In this document: piece by piece, positions 8,669 through 16,834 of the stretch
How positions within the stretch are numbered: position 1 is the stretch's first letter
How the letters are laid out: every line of letters begins with the position of its first letter
NCBI RefSeq assembly: GCF_038019025.1
Contig: NZ_CP150496.1
Span: 27,501 to 91,500, forward strand
Origin: Polaribacter marinaquae
GTDB taxonomy: Bacteria > Bacteroidota > Bacteroidia > Flavobacteriales > Flavobacteriaceae
Length of the DNA stretch: 64,000 bases
Direction of reading: 5' to 3'
Translations under genes and position numbers: made by a program
The notes under the pieces: model-generated
What the model was told of the DNA's origin: nothing
Database searches by the model: none
What the model saw: the letters and a program-made list of their open reading frames with translations, nothing else

Positions 8669-9100
8669 ATGAAAAATTTTAAACTAGTAGTAATTTTAGC
8701 ATTATTTGCATTTTCTGCATCAGCACAAGATCTTGCAATGACCACAGTAAACAATTATGGTACTTACACTCCAATAGAAGAAAAAGAAGAGATTATACCA
8801 TTATTAAATGAATCAAAATACACCTACAAATACAAAGGAGAAAATGTAGTTGTTGTATTTTCTGAAGACAAACATGTAGAGTATTTTAATGAAGGAAAGT
8901 ACTTTATTAAATCTGACATTTCTTGGGTTTCAGAAGATGAGTGTTATATGACATTACAAGAATCAAATCTTCCTAATTTTCCTTTTAAAAAAGGAATTAA
9001 ATTAAAAATGAAGATTACAAAAATAAAAAGAGGTTATATTTTTTACGAGTCTACTTTAGGTGGTAGAACTTGGGAAGGAAGAATGAGAAAGTTATATTAA
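8669..9100 (+). CDS. Small secreted protein of unknown function (intact copy)
   Basis: 143 residues with a clear signal peptide (MKNFKLVVILALFAFSASA, cleavage before QD). The mature part of about 120 residues is charged, with alternating beta-strand patterns (YTYKYKGENVVVVFS, KMKITKIKRGYIFYEST), suggesting a small beta-rich periplasmic or surface protein. I recognise no family. It has its own promoter-like box, a leader containing ACCCCCAA, an 18-nt periodic CCCCTAA tail and a terminator. It is tandemly duplicated at 9363-9794, where the copy has a premature stop. Confidence 0.8.
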   Translation: MKNFKLVVILALFAFSASAQDLAMTTVNNYGTYTPIEEKEEIIPLLNESKYTYKYKGENVVVVFSEDKHVEYFNEGKYFIKSDISWVSEDECYMTLQESNLPNFPFKKGIKLKMKITKIKRGYIFYESTLGGRTWEGRMRKLY

Positions 9101-9155
9101 TCCCCTAAATTAATATATTCCCCTAAGTTAAATTATACCCCTAATAAATTATAAT
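9101..9155 (+). repeat. Three 18-nt-spaced CCCCTAA units after the gene
   Basis: CCCCTAA occurs at 9102, 9120 and 9138, exactly 18 nt apart, separated by A/T-only spacers, between the stop codon and the terminator. The array is copied at 9796, 9814 and 9832 after copy B, slightly decayed (CCCCCAA, CCCCTTA, CCCCTAA). Confidence 0.7.
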
Positions 9156-9160
9156 TTATA

Positions 9161-9192
9161 AAGTCCAGTTTGTTTGTTCAAACTGGGCTTTT
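9161..9192 (+). terminator. Terminator of secreted protein gene copy A
   Basis: 12-bp stem AAGTCCAGTTTG / CAAACTGGGCTT (one T-G wobble) with loop TTTGTT, followed by TT. Confidence 0.85.
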
Positions 9193-9275
9193 ATGTTTCT
9201 ATTCGTAAAGTGTTTTTAGCTATTTAAGAATATGATCTTGTTTCTAATTTCATAATTAAATCCAAAGAAATAGAG

Positions 9276-9864
9276 AAATTAAGAATTTTGCTTATTTATA
9301 AAACTGAAGTTCGGTTTTATCTTTGCTGTATAATTATATGTTTAACCCCCAATTTAATCATTATGAAAAATTTTAAACTAGTAGTAATTTTAGCATTATT
9401 TGCATTTTCGGTATCAGCACAAGATTTTGCAATTACCACAGTAAACAATTATGACACTTATACTTCAATAGAAGAAAAAGAAGAGATTGTACCATTATTA
9501 AAAGAAACAAAATACACCTACAAATACAAAGGAGAAAATGTGGTTGTAGTATTTTCTGAAGACCAACATGTAGAATATTTTAATGAAGGAAAATACTTTA
9601 TTAAATCTGACATTTCTTGGGTTTCAGAAGATGAATGTTATATGACATTACAAGAATCAAATCTTCCTAATTTTCCTTTTTAAAAAGGAATTAAATTAAA
9701 AATGAAGATTACAAAAATAAAAAGAGGTTACATTTTTTACGAGTCTACTTTAGGTGGTAGAACTTGGGAAGGAAGAATGAGAAAGTTATATTAATCCCCC
9801 AAATTAATATATTCCCCTTAATTAAATTATACCCCTAATATATTATAATTTATAAACCCCAGTT
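9276..9864 (+). repeat. Tandem duplication, copy B
   Basis: Second copy of the 8582-9170 segment at a constant 694-nt offset; no insertion or deletion is seen across the gene. Confidence 0.93.
9363..9794 (+). pseudogene. Second copy of the small secreted protein, truncated by a nonsense codon
   Basis: Same length and frame as 8669-9100, but the codon after NFPF is TAA (9681-9683) where copy A has AAA (Lys), a single A-to-T change. The open part encodes 106 residues including an intact signal peptide; the downstream frame is still open and matching up to the original stop at 9794, so the event looks recent. The natural start is ATG 9363; an in-frame ATG at 9288 lies upstream of the -7 box (9318-9325) and is unlikely. 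A truncated product could still be made and secreted, lacking about 37 C-terminal residues. Confidence 0.88.
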
Positions 9865-9893
9865 ATTAAGCATTTGTTTAATAACTGGGGTTT
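9854..9893. terminator. Bidirectional terminator between copy B and the receiver gene
   Basis: Perfect 16-bp stem AAACCCCAGTTATTAA / TTAATAACTGGGGTTT with an 8-nt loop. It serves the plus-strand pseudogene and the minus-strand receiver that ends at 9925. Confidence 0.92.
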
Positions 9894-9924
9894 AAAGTTT
9901 TATAAAGTATTTTATATTATAAAT

Positions 9925-10299
9925 TTAGTCAATTGGTAAAGTATTAGATATTGTATTAATTAGTTTCTCAAAATCACTAGATTTATCAAAGAAATCTTGA
10001 GCTCCGTATCTTAAACAAGTTCTTTTTAATTCTCGGCTTGTAGAAGAAACGTATACTTTAGGTAGCTTATTATTTTCTTTAAACCATTTTAGTAGTTCAA
10101 TTCCATTGCCATCTGGTAAGCTTAAATCTAAGGTTACAATATCAACATCAGTTTCTTTCAAATAAGAAATTGCTTCATGTAGAGTTGGCGTTAATCGTAT
10201 ATTTTTAAAAGGCAGAACTCTCTTACTTGCATTAAGAATTTTTTCTCCAATTAAAGGGTTATCTTCTACAATTAGCATGTTTTTTTGTGGATGTTTCAA
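9925..10299 (-). CDS. Stand-alone response-regulator receiver domain
   Basis: 124 residues, essentially one REC domain. The acidic pair E12/D13 (VEDN), phosphoacceptor D58 (LDLSLPDGNG), switch serine/threonine (VSSTS, near 84) and a late lysine (FDKSSD) are present. There is no output domain, so it probably works as a phosphorelay shuttle or by binding another protein (inference). It lies 91 nt downstream of the NarL-type regulator on the same strand; a perfect palindrome (10326-10343) sits between them. Likely partners are the adjacent split kinases, but no direct evidence links them. Confidence 0.9.
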   Translation of the reverse strand: MKHPQKNMLIVEDNPLIGEKILNASKRVLPFKNIRLTPTLHEAISYLKETDVDIVTLDLSLPDGNGIELLKWFKENNKLPKVYVSSTSRELKRTCLRYGAQDFFDKSSDFEKLINTISNTLPID

Positions 10300-10325
10300 T
10301 TATTAATTAAGTTTAATTATTGACC

Positions 10326-10343
10326 AATTGTAAAATTACAATT
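10326..10343. promoter_or_regulatory. 18-bp palindrome upstream of the receiver gene (possible operator)
   Basis: AATTGTAA-AA-TTACAATT, 8-bp arms with a 2-nt centre, 26 nt upstream of the receiver ATG (10299) and downstream of the regulator stop. It lacks a T tail on either strand, so an operator is more likely than a terminator. CTCCCCTAT on the minus strand lies slightly further upstream. Confidence 0.4.
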
Positions 10344-10390
10344 AAAGTTAATAATATTATATAGGGGAGTTGCTTATTATTGATATATTA

Positions 10391-11044
10391 TTACATTTCT
10401 AAAGAGGTAAATCCTTTTTTTATTGCATATTTAGTTAATTCTGGTATTGTATATAAATCAATTTTTTTCATGATATTATTTCTATGTACATCAACAGTTT
10501 TAGAGCTTAAAAATAAAATTTCTCCAATTTCTTTAGAAGATTTTCCTTCTGTAATTAATTGTAAAACTTCTTTCTCTCTTGAACTTAAAAGAGTGTTTTC
10601 TATGGTATTTCCTTGTTTAATTATCGATAAAAATTCTTGATTAATATCCTTAGATAAGTATTTTATATCTTGTACAACAGTATTTATAGCAGTAATTAAT
10701 TCGTTAGAATCACCATCTTTTAATAAATATCCATAGGCACCAGCTTTAAACATTCCTTGTATAAATTGTTTACTAGAATGCATAGAAAGACCGATAATTT
10801 TAATGTCAGGACATGTTTTATGAATCTGTTTTGCAGCTTCGATACCATTTAAATTTGCCATAGCTACATCTATAACCAAAACATCTGGCAATAATTTAGA
10901 GCAAACACTAATAGCTTCTCTTCCGTCAGATGCTTCTCCAATAATTTTCATATTAGACTTTTGTTCTATTATATTTCTTAAACCATCTCTAAGAAGTTTG
11001 TGATCGTCTACTAAAACTATTTTTATTTGGTCGTTGGCTATCAT
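10391..11044 (-). CDS. NarL/FixJ-type response regulator (REC + LuxR HTH)
   Basis: 217 residues. The N-terminal receiver has acidic residues D13/D14, phosphoacceptor D59 (LVIDVAM) and KDG near residue 108. The C-terminal GerE/LuxR helix-turn-helix spans about 153-212 (LSSREKEVLQLITEGKSSKE, then LSSKTVDVHRNNIMKK). NarL-type regulators are normally phosphorylated by HisKA_3 kinases, the type encoded immediately upstream. The ATG overlaps the kinase stop in an ATGA arrangement (11041-11044), indicating translational coupling. Target genes are unknown. Confidence 0.95.
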   Translation of the reverse strand: MIANDQIKIVLVDDHKLLRDGLRNIIEQKSNMKIIGEASDGREAISVCSKLLPDVLVIDVAMANLNGIEAAKQIHKTCPDIKIIGLSMHSSKQFIQGMFKAGAYGYLLKDGDSNELITAINTVVQDIKYLSKDINQEFLSIIKQGNTIENTLLSSREKEVLQLITEGKSSKEIGEILFLSSKTVDVHRNNIMKKIDLYTIPELTKYAIKKGFTSLEM

Positions 11045-12072
11045 ATAGTTAAAGGTATAAAAAAATTAACAGTTGTTCCTAAGTTTTTTTCTGAAGTTAT
11101 ACTAAAAACTCCATTAATATTGGCAATTCTTTCTTGTACGGTAAATAAACCGAAACCAGAACCTGAATAGTTTTTTAAGTTTTTTAATTTACTAGTATTA
11201 AAACCAACACCGTTATCTTTAATAACAAACCAAAAACCTAAATTAGTTTTATTAATTTCTAATGTTATTATAGATGCTTGAGCATATTTTAGCGCATTAT
11301 TTGCAACTTCTTGTATACTTCTATATAACAAAATTGAAGAAGCCTCATCTAGCTCAACAAAGTCTAAATTGGTAATTATTTCGCATTTTATTTTATAAGT
11401 GTTTTCTATGTTTTCAAACAACCAATATAAAGTATCTATTATGCCTAATTGATAGAGTGCAGGTGGTGATAATTCGAAAGTTATTTTTCTACTATTTTCT
11501 AATGCATCAACAATATGAGTTTCTATAAAATCTAGATCTTCAAAAATTTCTTCTAATTTACTATTTCCTTTAAGTTCGTTAATTTTCATTTTAGAAATCA
11601 CTAAAGATTGACTTAAATGATCATGAATATTAGATGCAATTTCTTTTTTCTGTTTTTCTTCAATTAAAGTTAACTCGGTGGTTAGTTTTTGTAAGGAAGA
11701 TTGATACTCATTAATCTCTATATTTGCTAACATCCATTGTGTAATGTCTCTTGCTGTTGTTACAAAGTAACTAATTCTATCATTCTCGTAAATAGGAGTC
11801 GACAAAAACTCTAACCAAATATAGTCTCCATTTTTATGTTTTGCTCTAAAAGGGTGCGCCTCTGTTTTTAAATTTTTATTAACTTCATCTATAGCCTCAA
11901 ATAAACTATCTAAATCATCTTTATGTACTATCGAAAGAATTTTTTTACCAATAAAATCTGATTGTTTATAGCCTAAAAGGTTTTCTATTGATGGACTAAT
12001 GTACTTAAATGTTCCGTCTGGTTCTTGTAAACAAATTAAATCACTAGTGTTATTAGCAAGTAAACGATACAT
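11041..12072 (-). CDS. C-terminal part of split kinase 2: PAS + HisKA_3 histidine kinase
   Basis: 343 residues from the first Met (12072). One PAS/PAC domain (about 1-112), a coiled linker, a HisKA_3 dimerisation/phosphoacceptor domain with IHDHLSQSL (His150), and an HATPase_c domain (N box RSIQEVANNALKYAQAS, DNGVGFN, GSGFGLFTVQERI). The same frame extends 11 codons upstream of the Met and meets the upstream ORF (12102-14837) at 12105, where a -1 shift at A_AAA_AAA would join them. It may be made as a cytosolic fragment, as a fused protein of about 1265 residues, or not at all. Its stop overlaps the regulator start. Confidence 0.82.
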   Translation of the reverse strand: MYRLLANNTSDLICLQEPDGTFKYISPSIENLLGYKQSDFIGKKILSIVHKDDLDSLFEAIDEVNKNLKTEAHPFRAKHKNGDYIWLEFLSTPIYENDRISYFVTTARDITQWMLANIEINEYQSSLQKLTTELTLIEEKQKKEIASNIHDHLSQSLVISKMKINELKGNSKLEEIFEDLDFIETHIVDALENSRKITFELSPPALYQLGIIDTLYWLFENIENTYKIKCEIITNLDFVELDEASSILLYRSIQEVANNALKYAQASIITLEINKTNLGFWFVIKDNGVGFNTSKLKNLKNYSGSGFGLFTVQERIANINGVFSITSEKNLGTTVNFFIPLTI

Positions 12073-12101
12073 TTCTTCTGCTTTGTCAACCTTATCTCTA
12101 T

Positions 12102-14837
12102 TTATTTTTTTTCTGTAATATCTTGTAAAACACCTCTTAAAAAGATTGTTTCACCATTACTGTTAACTTCAGAGTAACCAATTACATTTAACCAAAGTAG
12201 TTCATTTTGTTCGTTTTTAAAATTTAATTCTAGATTAAAACTTTTATTTTCTGCAATACATATGTCAATTGCCTGTTGTAAAATTTCTTCAGATCCATTA
12301 ACGTAATATTTCATTAATTTATCTAACGGAGGGATAGTTCCTATAGGTAAACCATGAATTTTAAAAATTTGATCTGACCAGCTAACATTTTCTGTAATTA
12401 AATCTAGCTCCCATGCACCAACTCTTGTAATTCTGCCAGATTCATTTAGCAAAAATTTACTTCTTTCAGCAGCAATTAGTGCTTTTTTTATTTCATCTTT
12501 ACTGTCTCTTAAGTTTTTTTCTATTAATTTTTGATGCGTAATATCATTCATTACAACCACAGCACCTAGTTTTTTACCCTTATTGTCATGAAAAGAAGCT
12601 CCGTTACAAAGTACAATTCTAGGTTCCTGATTAACTGATTTTATAACAATTTCTTCATTAGTTAAAATTTTACCATTAAAAGCTTGCATTAAAGGAATTT
12701 CTTCTTTCTTTAAAAGGGTTTTATAATCTGATTTATATAAGCCATAATTTTCTGCCCATTTCTCTTGAGGAATTTTAAGAATATCTACACCGTGCCATTC
12801 TTTAGCTGTCTTATTAAATAGAACAATTTCACCTTTATCATTACATGCAACAATTCCGGCATTTTGATTTTCTGTCATGGCAATAACAAACTCATTTTGA
12901 CTTTTAAGCTTGTTTTGAGCAAGCCTAATTTCTGTAATATCTTCTATTATACTTAAAACGTATTTTTTATTACCAATTAAAATAATTTCAGCATTTGCTT
13001 TCCAAATTCTAAGTTCTCCAGATTTAGTAATAAATTCAGATTCAAAATTTTTAACGCTGCCATTTTTAATTAATCTATTAAAATAGATGTTTCTTTTCCT
13101 TTGAGACTTCCAAATTCTAGCCTGTATATTAACGGTACCAATTAATTCTTCTGGTGTGTAACCAGATATTCTTGCAGCGGCATCATTTACATCAACAATT
13201 TTGTGTTCATCAAAACTATTTAATATTATTAAATTAAGACTGTTTTTAAATATTTTAAAGAATTTTTCTTCGCTTTCTTTTAATTTAATATTGATGTTTT
13301 TATTTTCTGTAATATCTTGTAAAACACCTCTACGACCTATAATTTTTTTGTTTTCATCGTAAATTGGTTGTACCACATTTCTAATCCAAACTACTCTTTT
13401 GTTATTATTAATTAGTTTTAATTCAAGATCATAGGGTGTACCGTTTTCATCTAGCTCTTTATTTGCTTTAGAAATTTTTAATTGAGATTCTTTGTCAAAT
13501 TTTTTAAATATTTCTTCTCTTTTCGGTGCTGTTTTTTTAACGTCACTCTCGTAAATTACATGGATATATTCAGACCAATTTACTCTTTCAGATGTCTTTA
13601 TATATTCCCAATATCCAATTTTAGCTAATTTACTAGCTTCATTTAAAGAGGTTTCTTTTTGTTCTAATAATTTTAAAGAACTTTCAATTTTATTTTTAGC
13701 TAAGACTCTTTGTGTTATATCTCTGGCAGAAGTAACAAAATAACTAATTTTATTATTTTCGTATACTGCAGAAGTAATAAATTCTAACCAAATATAATGA
13801 CCAAATTTATGTTTTACCCTAAATGTATATGCGTTATTATCGTAATCTGTAATAAATAATTTTTTACCTATTGTTTCTCTTAATTTCTGGATATCATCAG
13901 AATGAACATAATTAAAAATTTTTTTTCCAAGAAACTCTTTACTATCATAGCCCAATATTTTTTTTATTGATGGACTAATATATTTAAAAGAACTATCTAC
14001 ATTTTGTAAACAGATAATATCATTAGAATTTTCTGTTAGTAATCTATATTTTTCTTCAACTTTTTTTTTGTCGATTGCCGTAGTTTCAAATTTTTGTTTA
14101 TAACTTAAAGGTTGAAAAACATCTTTTATTTTAAAAAATACAAGGTCTCTATCTGTAGTGTCTAAAAACCTTAAATACATATAAAATAAAACACTAAAAT
14201 AGGTTGCCAATATTCCTTTTGATTGCAACCCTTTTGTAATTACGGGAATTAACTTATCTGATTTCCAGAAAGAAAGTGTTGCATAGAATATTGTATCAAA
14301 ACTTACTACAATTATCATTGTAATAAAAATTTGTAAAAATAAAAACCTTGTTTTTTTTGCTATAAATTCGAACAGAATTATTAATATAAGAGAATCTAAA
14401 AGTATAGCAATATTAGAAACAGTAGAGATGTACGGTGAGTTTTTAAATGGTTTTGCAGAATTTGCGATGGCATTATCAATTAAAGGATCTTCAATTTTCC
14501 AATTGAAAACCTGTAGTAAAAGTGTGATTAACAAATTTACTAGAAACAATGCATAAATAACTTTTTTTGTTTCTTTGGCATCTTCTTTAATATAAATAAT
14601 TAATAAAGCAAAGAGTGTTACAGTTACAAATATTGATGAACCTTGAGATATTAAGTGATTTGTTGGATAATTAGAATCTATACTATTAGAAAGAAATATT
14701 TGAACAAACTGAAATAAACCCAAACTAGCATAAAGGACACTTAAACCTAGTTTTTTTCTAACTTTAAATAATAGTAATATAATAAAAGCAACAAAAGAGC
14801 TTTGAACAAATAGTGTTGTAAATTGATAAAATGTCAT
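12102..14837 (-). CDS. N-terminal part of split kinase 2: membrane module + five PAS domains
   Basis: 911 residues from ATG 14837. I chose this over the upstream in-frame TTG (14873) because it aligns exactly with the first Met of the paralogue at 18832 (MTFYQF..LFVQSS against MNYNLT..LFLQST). About 225 residues of transmembrane helices with GSSIFVTVTLFALL, FDTIF and LDSL motifs are followed by PLSYKQKFE and five PAS/PAC domains, several ending in the coil signature LQDIT. The frame stops at TAA 12102-12104 directly after GAA AAA AAA, with no kinase core. The missing sixth PAS and kinase core continue in the -1 frame. Confidence 0.8.
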   Translation of the reverse strand: MTFYQFTTLFVQSSFVAFIILLLFKVRKKLGLSVLYASLGLFQFVQIFLSNSIDSNYPTNHLISQGSSIFVTVTLFALLIIYIKEDAKETKKVIYALFLVNLLITLLLQVFNWKIEDPLIDNAIANSAKPFKNSPYISTVSNIAILLDSLILIILFEFIAKKTRFLFLQIFITMIIVVSFDTIFYATLSFWKSDKLIPVITKGLQSKGILATYFSVLFYMYLRFLDTTDRDLVFFKIKDVFQPLSYKQKFETTAIDKKKVEEKYRLLTENSNDIICLQNVDSSFKYISPSIKKILGYDSKEFLGKKIFNYVHSDDIQKLRETIGKKLFITDYDNNAYTFRVKHKFGHYIWLEFITSAVYENNKISYFVTSARDITQRVLAKNKIESSLKLLEQKETSLNEASKLAKIGYWEYIKTSERVNWSEYIHVIYESDVKKTAPKREEIFKKFDKESQLKISKANKELDENGTPYDLELKLINNNKRVVWIRNVVQPIYDENKKIIGRRGVLQDITENKNINIKLKESEEKFFKIFKNSLNLIILNSFDEHKIVDVNDAAARISGYTPEELIGTVNIQARIWKSQRKRNIYFNRLIKNGSVKNFESEFITKSGELRIWKANAEIILIGNKKYVLSIIEDITEIRLAQNKLKSQNEFVIAMTENQNAGIVACNDKGEIVLFNKTAKEWHGVDILKIPQEKWAENYGLYKSDYKTLLKKEEIPLMQAFNGKILTNEEIVIKSVNQEPRIVLCNGASFHDNKGKKLGAVVVMNDITHQKLIEKNLRDSKDEIKKALIAAERSKFLLNESGRITRVGAWELDLITENVSWSDQIFKIHGLPIGTIPPLDKLMKYYVNGSEEILQQAIDICIAENKSFNLELNFKNEQNELLWLNVIGYSEVNSNGETIFLRGVLQDITEKK
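12105..12111 (-). other. Candidate -1 frameshift site A_AAA_AAA in kinase 2
   Basis: In frame 0 the codons are GAA AAA AAA TAA, with the stop directly after the heptamer and an A8 run in all. A -1 shift continues ATA AAT AGA GAT, open to the kinase stop at 11041 (923 + 354 codons counted from the TTG). The joined linker aligns without gap to the unbroken equivalent in kinase 1 (DITEKK..AEEMYRLL against DITDKK..AEELYRLL). A lost base in the A run explains it equally well. No strong downstream stem is seen. Confidence 0.55.
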
Positions 14838-14924
14838 GGCAAAAATTATTAAAATTGATAACAGAAATATCAACTTTTAGGGAGATTTTTTCTAAATATA
14901 AAAAAAAATGTGTTTTATTAAAAT

Positions 14925-16673
14925 TTAAATGAGTTTTTGTTGAATATTCTGAACGTTGTGACTTTTTGATGGTGATTTAGGGATGTTAAAAACGACAGTT
15001 GTACCGTTGCTTATTTCTGATGAAATATTGAATTTTCCTCGAATATTTTCTATTCTTTCTTTAACTGTAAATAACCCAAAACCAGAACCGTTTGTATTGT
15101 GATTGTTTTTTAATTTTTTGGTATCAAAACCATTACCATTATCTTTAAATATAAAAGAGATGTAATTAGAGTTCTCATCAATATTCAATGTAAAAAAAGA
15201 TGCCTTAGAATATTTTACAGCATTATTTACAACTTCTTGTATACTTCTATAAAGTAAAATAGATTTTGTATCATCCATTTTTACAGTATCTAAAGTTGTA
15301 TAAATATCAGATTTTATTTCATATGTTTTTTCAATGTATTCAAATAACCAAAACAACGCATCTACAATTCCTAATTGATATAAAACAGGAGGAGAAAGTT
15401 CAAAAGTAATTTTTCGACTATTGTCTAATGCATCAGTAATATGATTTTCTATAAAATCTAAATCTTTTATTAGTTTTTCATATTCTTTATTACGTTTTAA
15501 TTCTTTAATTTTCATTTTAGAAATTACTAAAGATTGACTTAAATGATCATGAATATTTGAAGCTATTTCTTTTTTCTGTTTCTCTTCTATTAACGTAATT
15601 TCGGTTGTTAACCTTTTTAAAGATTTTTGATATTCTTGTATATTTTCATTGGCCACCATTGTTTGTGTTATGTCTCTTGCTGAAGTTACAAAGTAATTAA
15701 TATCATCACCATTGTAAACAGGTGTAGATAAAAACTCTAACCAAATATAATGTCCTTTTTTATGTAAAGCCCTAAAAGGAAATGCATGAGATTTAACTTC
15801 TTTAGAAATATTGAAAAAAGTGTTTTTTAAAGATTTTAAATCCTCTGGGTGCACTATATCATATACTTTTCTGCCTATAAATTCTTCTTGTTTATAACCA
15901 AGAATGTTTTCTATTGATGGGCTTATATATTTAAACGTACTATCATATTCTTGTAAACATATTAAATCGTTGGTATTATCTGCTAGTAATCTATATAATT
16001 CTTCTGCTCTAGCTATTTTATCAATACTTTCTTTTTTGTCTGTTATATCTTGTGCTAAGCCACGTCTTCCTATTATATTTTTATTTTCATCAAAAATAGG
16101 CTCTGCAACATTTCTTACCCAAACAGCTTTACCAGTTTTTTTATGATATATTTTCATTTGTATATCATAAGATACGCCATTATTAGTTAGGTCTAATGTT
16201 GCTTGTTTAATAACAGGTAAAGAATCTTTATCAATTTGGGCTACAATGTCTGCCCTTGGTGGTAAAGGTTTTGCTTTATCTAAACCGTAAATATCATATA
16301 AATATTCAGACCATCTAAAATCGTCTTTAGCAATTATATATTCAAAGTATCCTATTTTAGCTACTTTGCTAGCTTCATCCATAGAAGCTTTATTTTTTTC
16401 TAATTGTTTTAAAGAATTTTCAATTTCTTTTTTAGATCTTTTTAGTTCTATTCTATTTAACTTAGAATCTGTAATGTCTTGTAAAACACCGCTTCTACCT
16501 ATTACATTTTTATCGTCGTCATAAATTAAGTGTCCTATAATTCTAATCCAAACTTCTTTATTTACAAAATTTGTCATTTTAAGTTCGATGTCATATGGTA
16601 TTCCATCAGCGTCTAATTTCTTTGTAGCACTAATTAATTTTTCTAAGAATTCACCCTTATAAACAGCAATCAT
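14925..16673 (-). CDS. C-terminal part of split kinase 1: PAS domains + HisKA_3 histidine kinase
   Basis: 582 residues from the first Met (16673): the end of a PAC domain (1-70), a full PAS (about 95-213), a second PAS (about 223-338), then HisKA_3 with IHDHLSQSL (His375) and HATPase_c (RSIQEVVNNAVKYSKAS, DNGNGFD, GSGFGLFTVKERI). The frame is open 60 codons further upstream to 16853, where it meets the end region of the upstream ORF. The first Met lies inside a PAS domain, so independent initiation there would give a broken domain. It is followed by kinase 2 after 87 nt on the same strand. Confidence 0.82.
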   Translation of the reverse strand: MIAVYKGEFLEKLISATKKLDADGIPYDIELKMTNFVNKEVWIRIIGHLIYDDDKNVIGRSGVLQDITDSKLNRIELKRSKKEIENSLKQLEKNKASMDEASKVAKIGYFEYIIAKDDFRWSEYLYDIYGLDKAKPLPPRADIVAQIDKDSLPVIKQATLDLTNNGVSYDIQMKIYHKKTGKAVWVRNVAEPIFDENKNIIGRRGLAQDITDKKESIDKIARAEELYRLLADNTNDLICLQEYDSTFKYISPSIENILGYKQEEFIGRKVYDIVHPEDLKSLKNTFFNISKEVKSHAFPFRALHKKGHYIWLEFLSTPVYNGDDINYFVTSARDITQTMVANENIQEYQKSLKRLTTEITLIEEKQKKEIASNIHDHLSQSLVISKMKIKELKRNKEYEKLIKDLDFIENHITDALDNSRKITFELSPPVLYQLGIVDALFWLFEYIEKTYEIKSDIYTTLDTVKMDDTKSILLYRSIQEVVNNAVKYSKASFFTLNIDENSNYISFIFKDNGNGFDTKKLKNNHNTNGSGFGLFTVKERIENIRGKFNISSEISNGTTVVFNIPKSPSKSHNVQNIQQKLI

Positions 16674-16834
16674 TTCCTCTCGAGATGGTATTTCTTTATT
16701 AGGATCTAAACCAAATATTTTATAAACATAATCTGACCAATAAAAAGCATTGGTTTCAAATAAATAGTCAGAATATCCAATTTTTGCAATTCTACTAGAT
16801 TCTCTTAGTGATAGTTCTTTTTTTTCTAATAATC

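Larger units (their letters stand above)
8582..9170 (+). repeat. Tandem duplication, copy A
   Basis: This segment (promoter, leader, gene, CCCCTAA tail) is repeated at 9276-9864 with a constant 694-nt offset and few differences. Similarity begins at AAATTAAGAA and fades inside the terminators. Confidence 0.93.

Noticed and set aside
9101..9160. CCCCTAA array as a CRISPR
   Set aside because: Conserved units are only 7 nt, spacers are A/T-only and there are three copies; no cas gene is present.
9288..9362. In-frame ATG upstream of secreted-protein copy B, giving a longer N-terminus
   Set aside because: It lies upstream of the -7 box at 9318-9325 and is absent as a start in copy A; the signal peptide begins at 9363.
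14838..14873. TTG start adding 12 residues to kinase 2
   Set aside because: The ATG at 14837 aligns exactly with the start of the paralogue at 18832.
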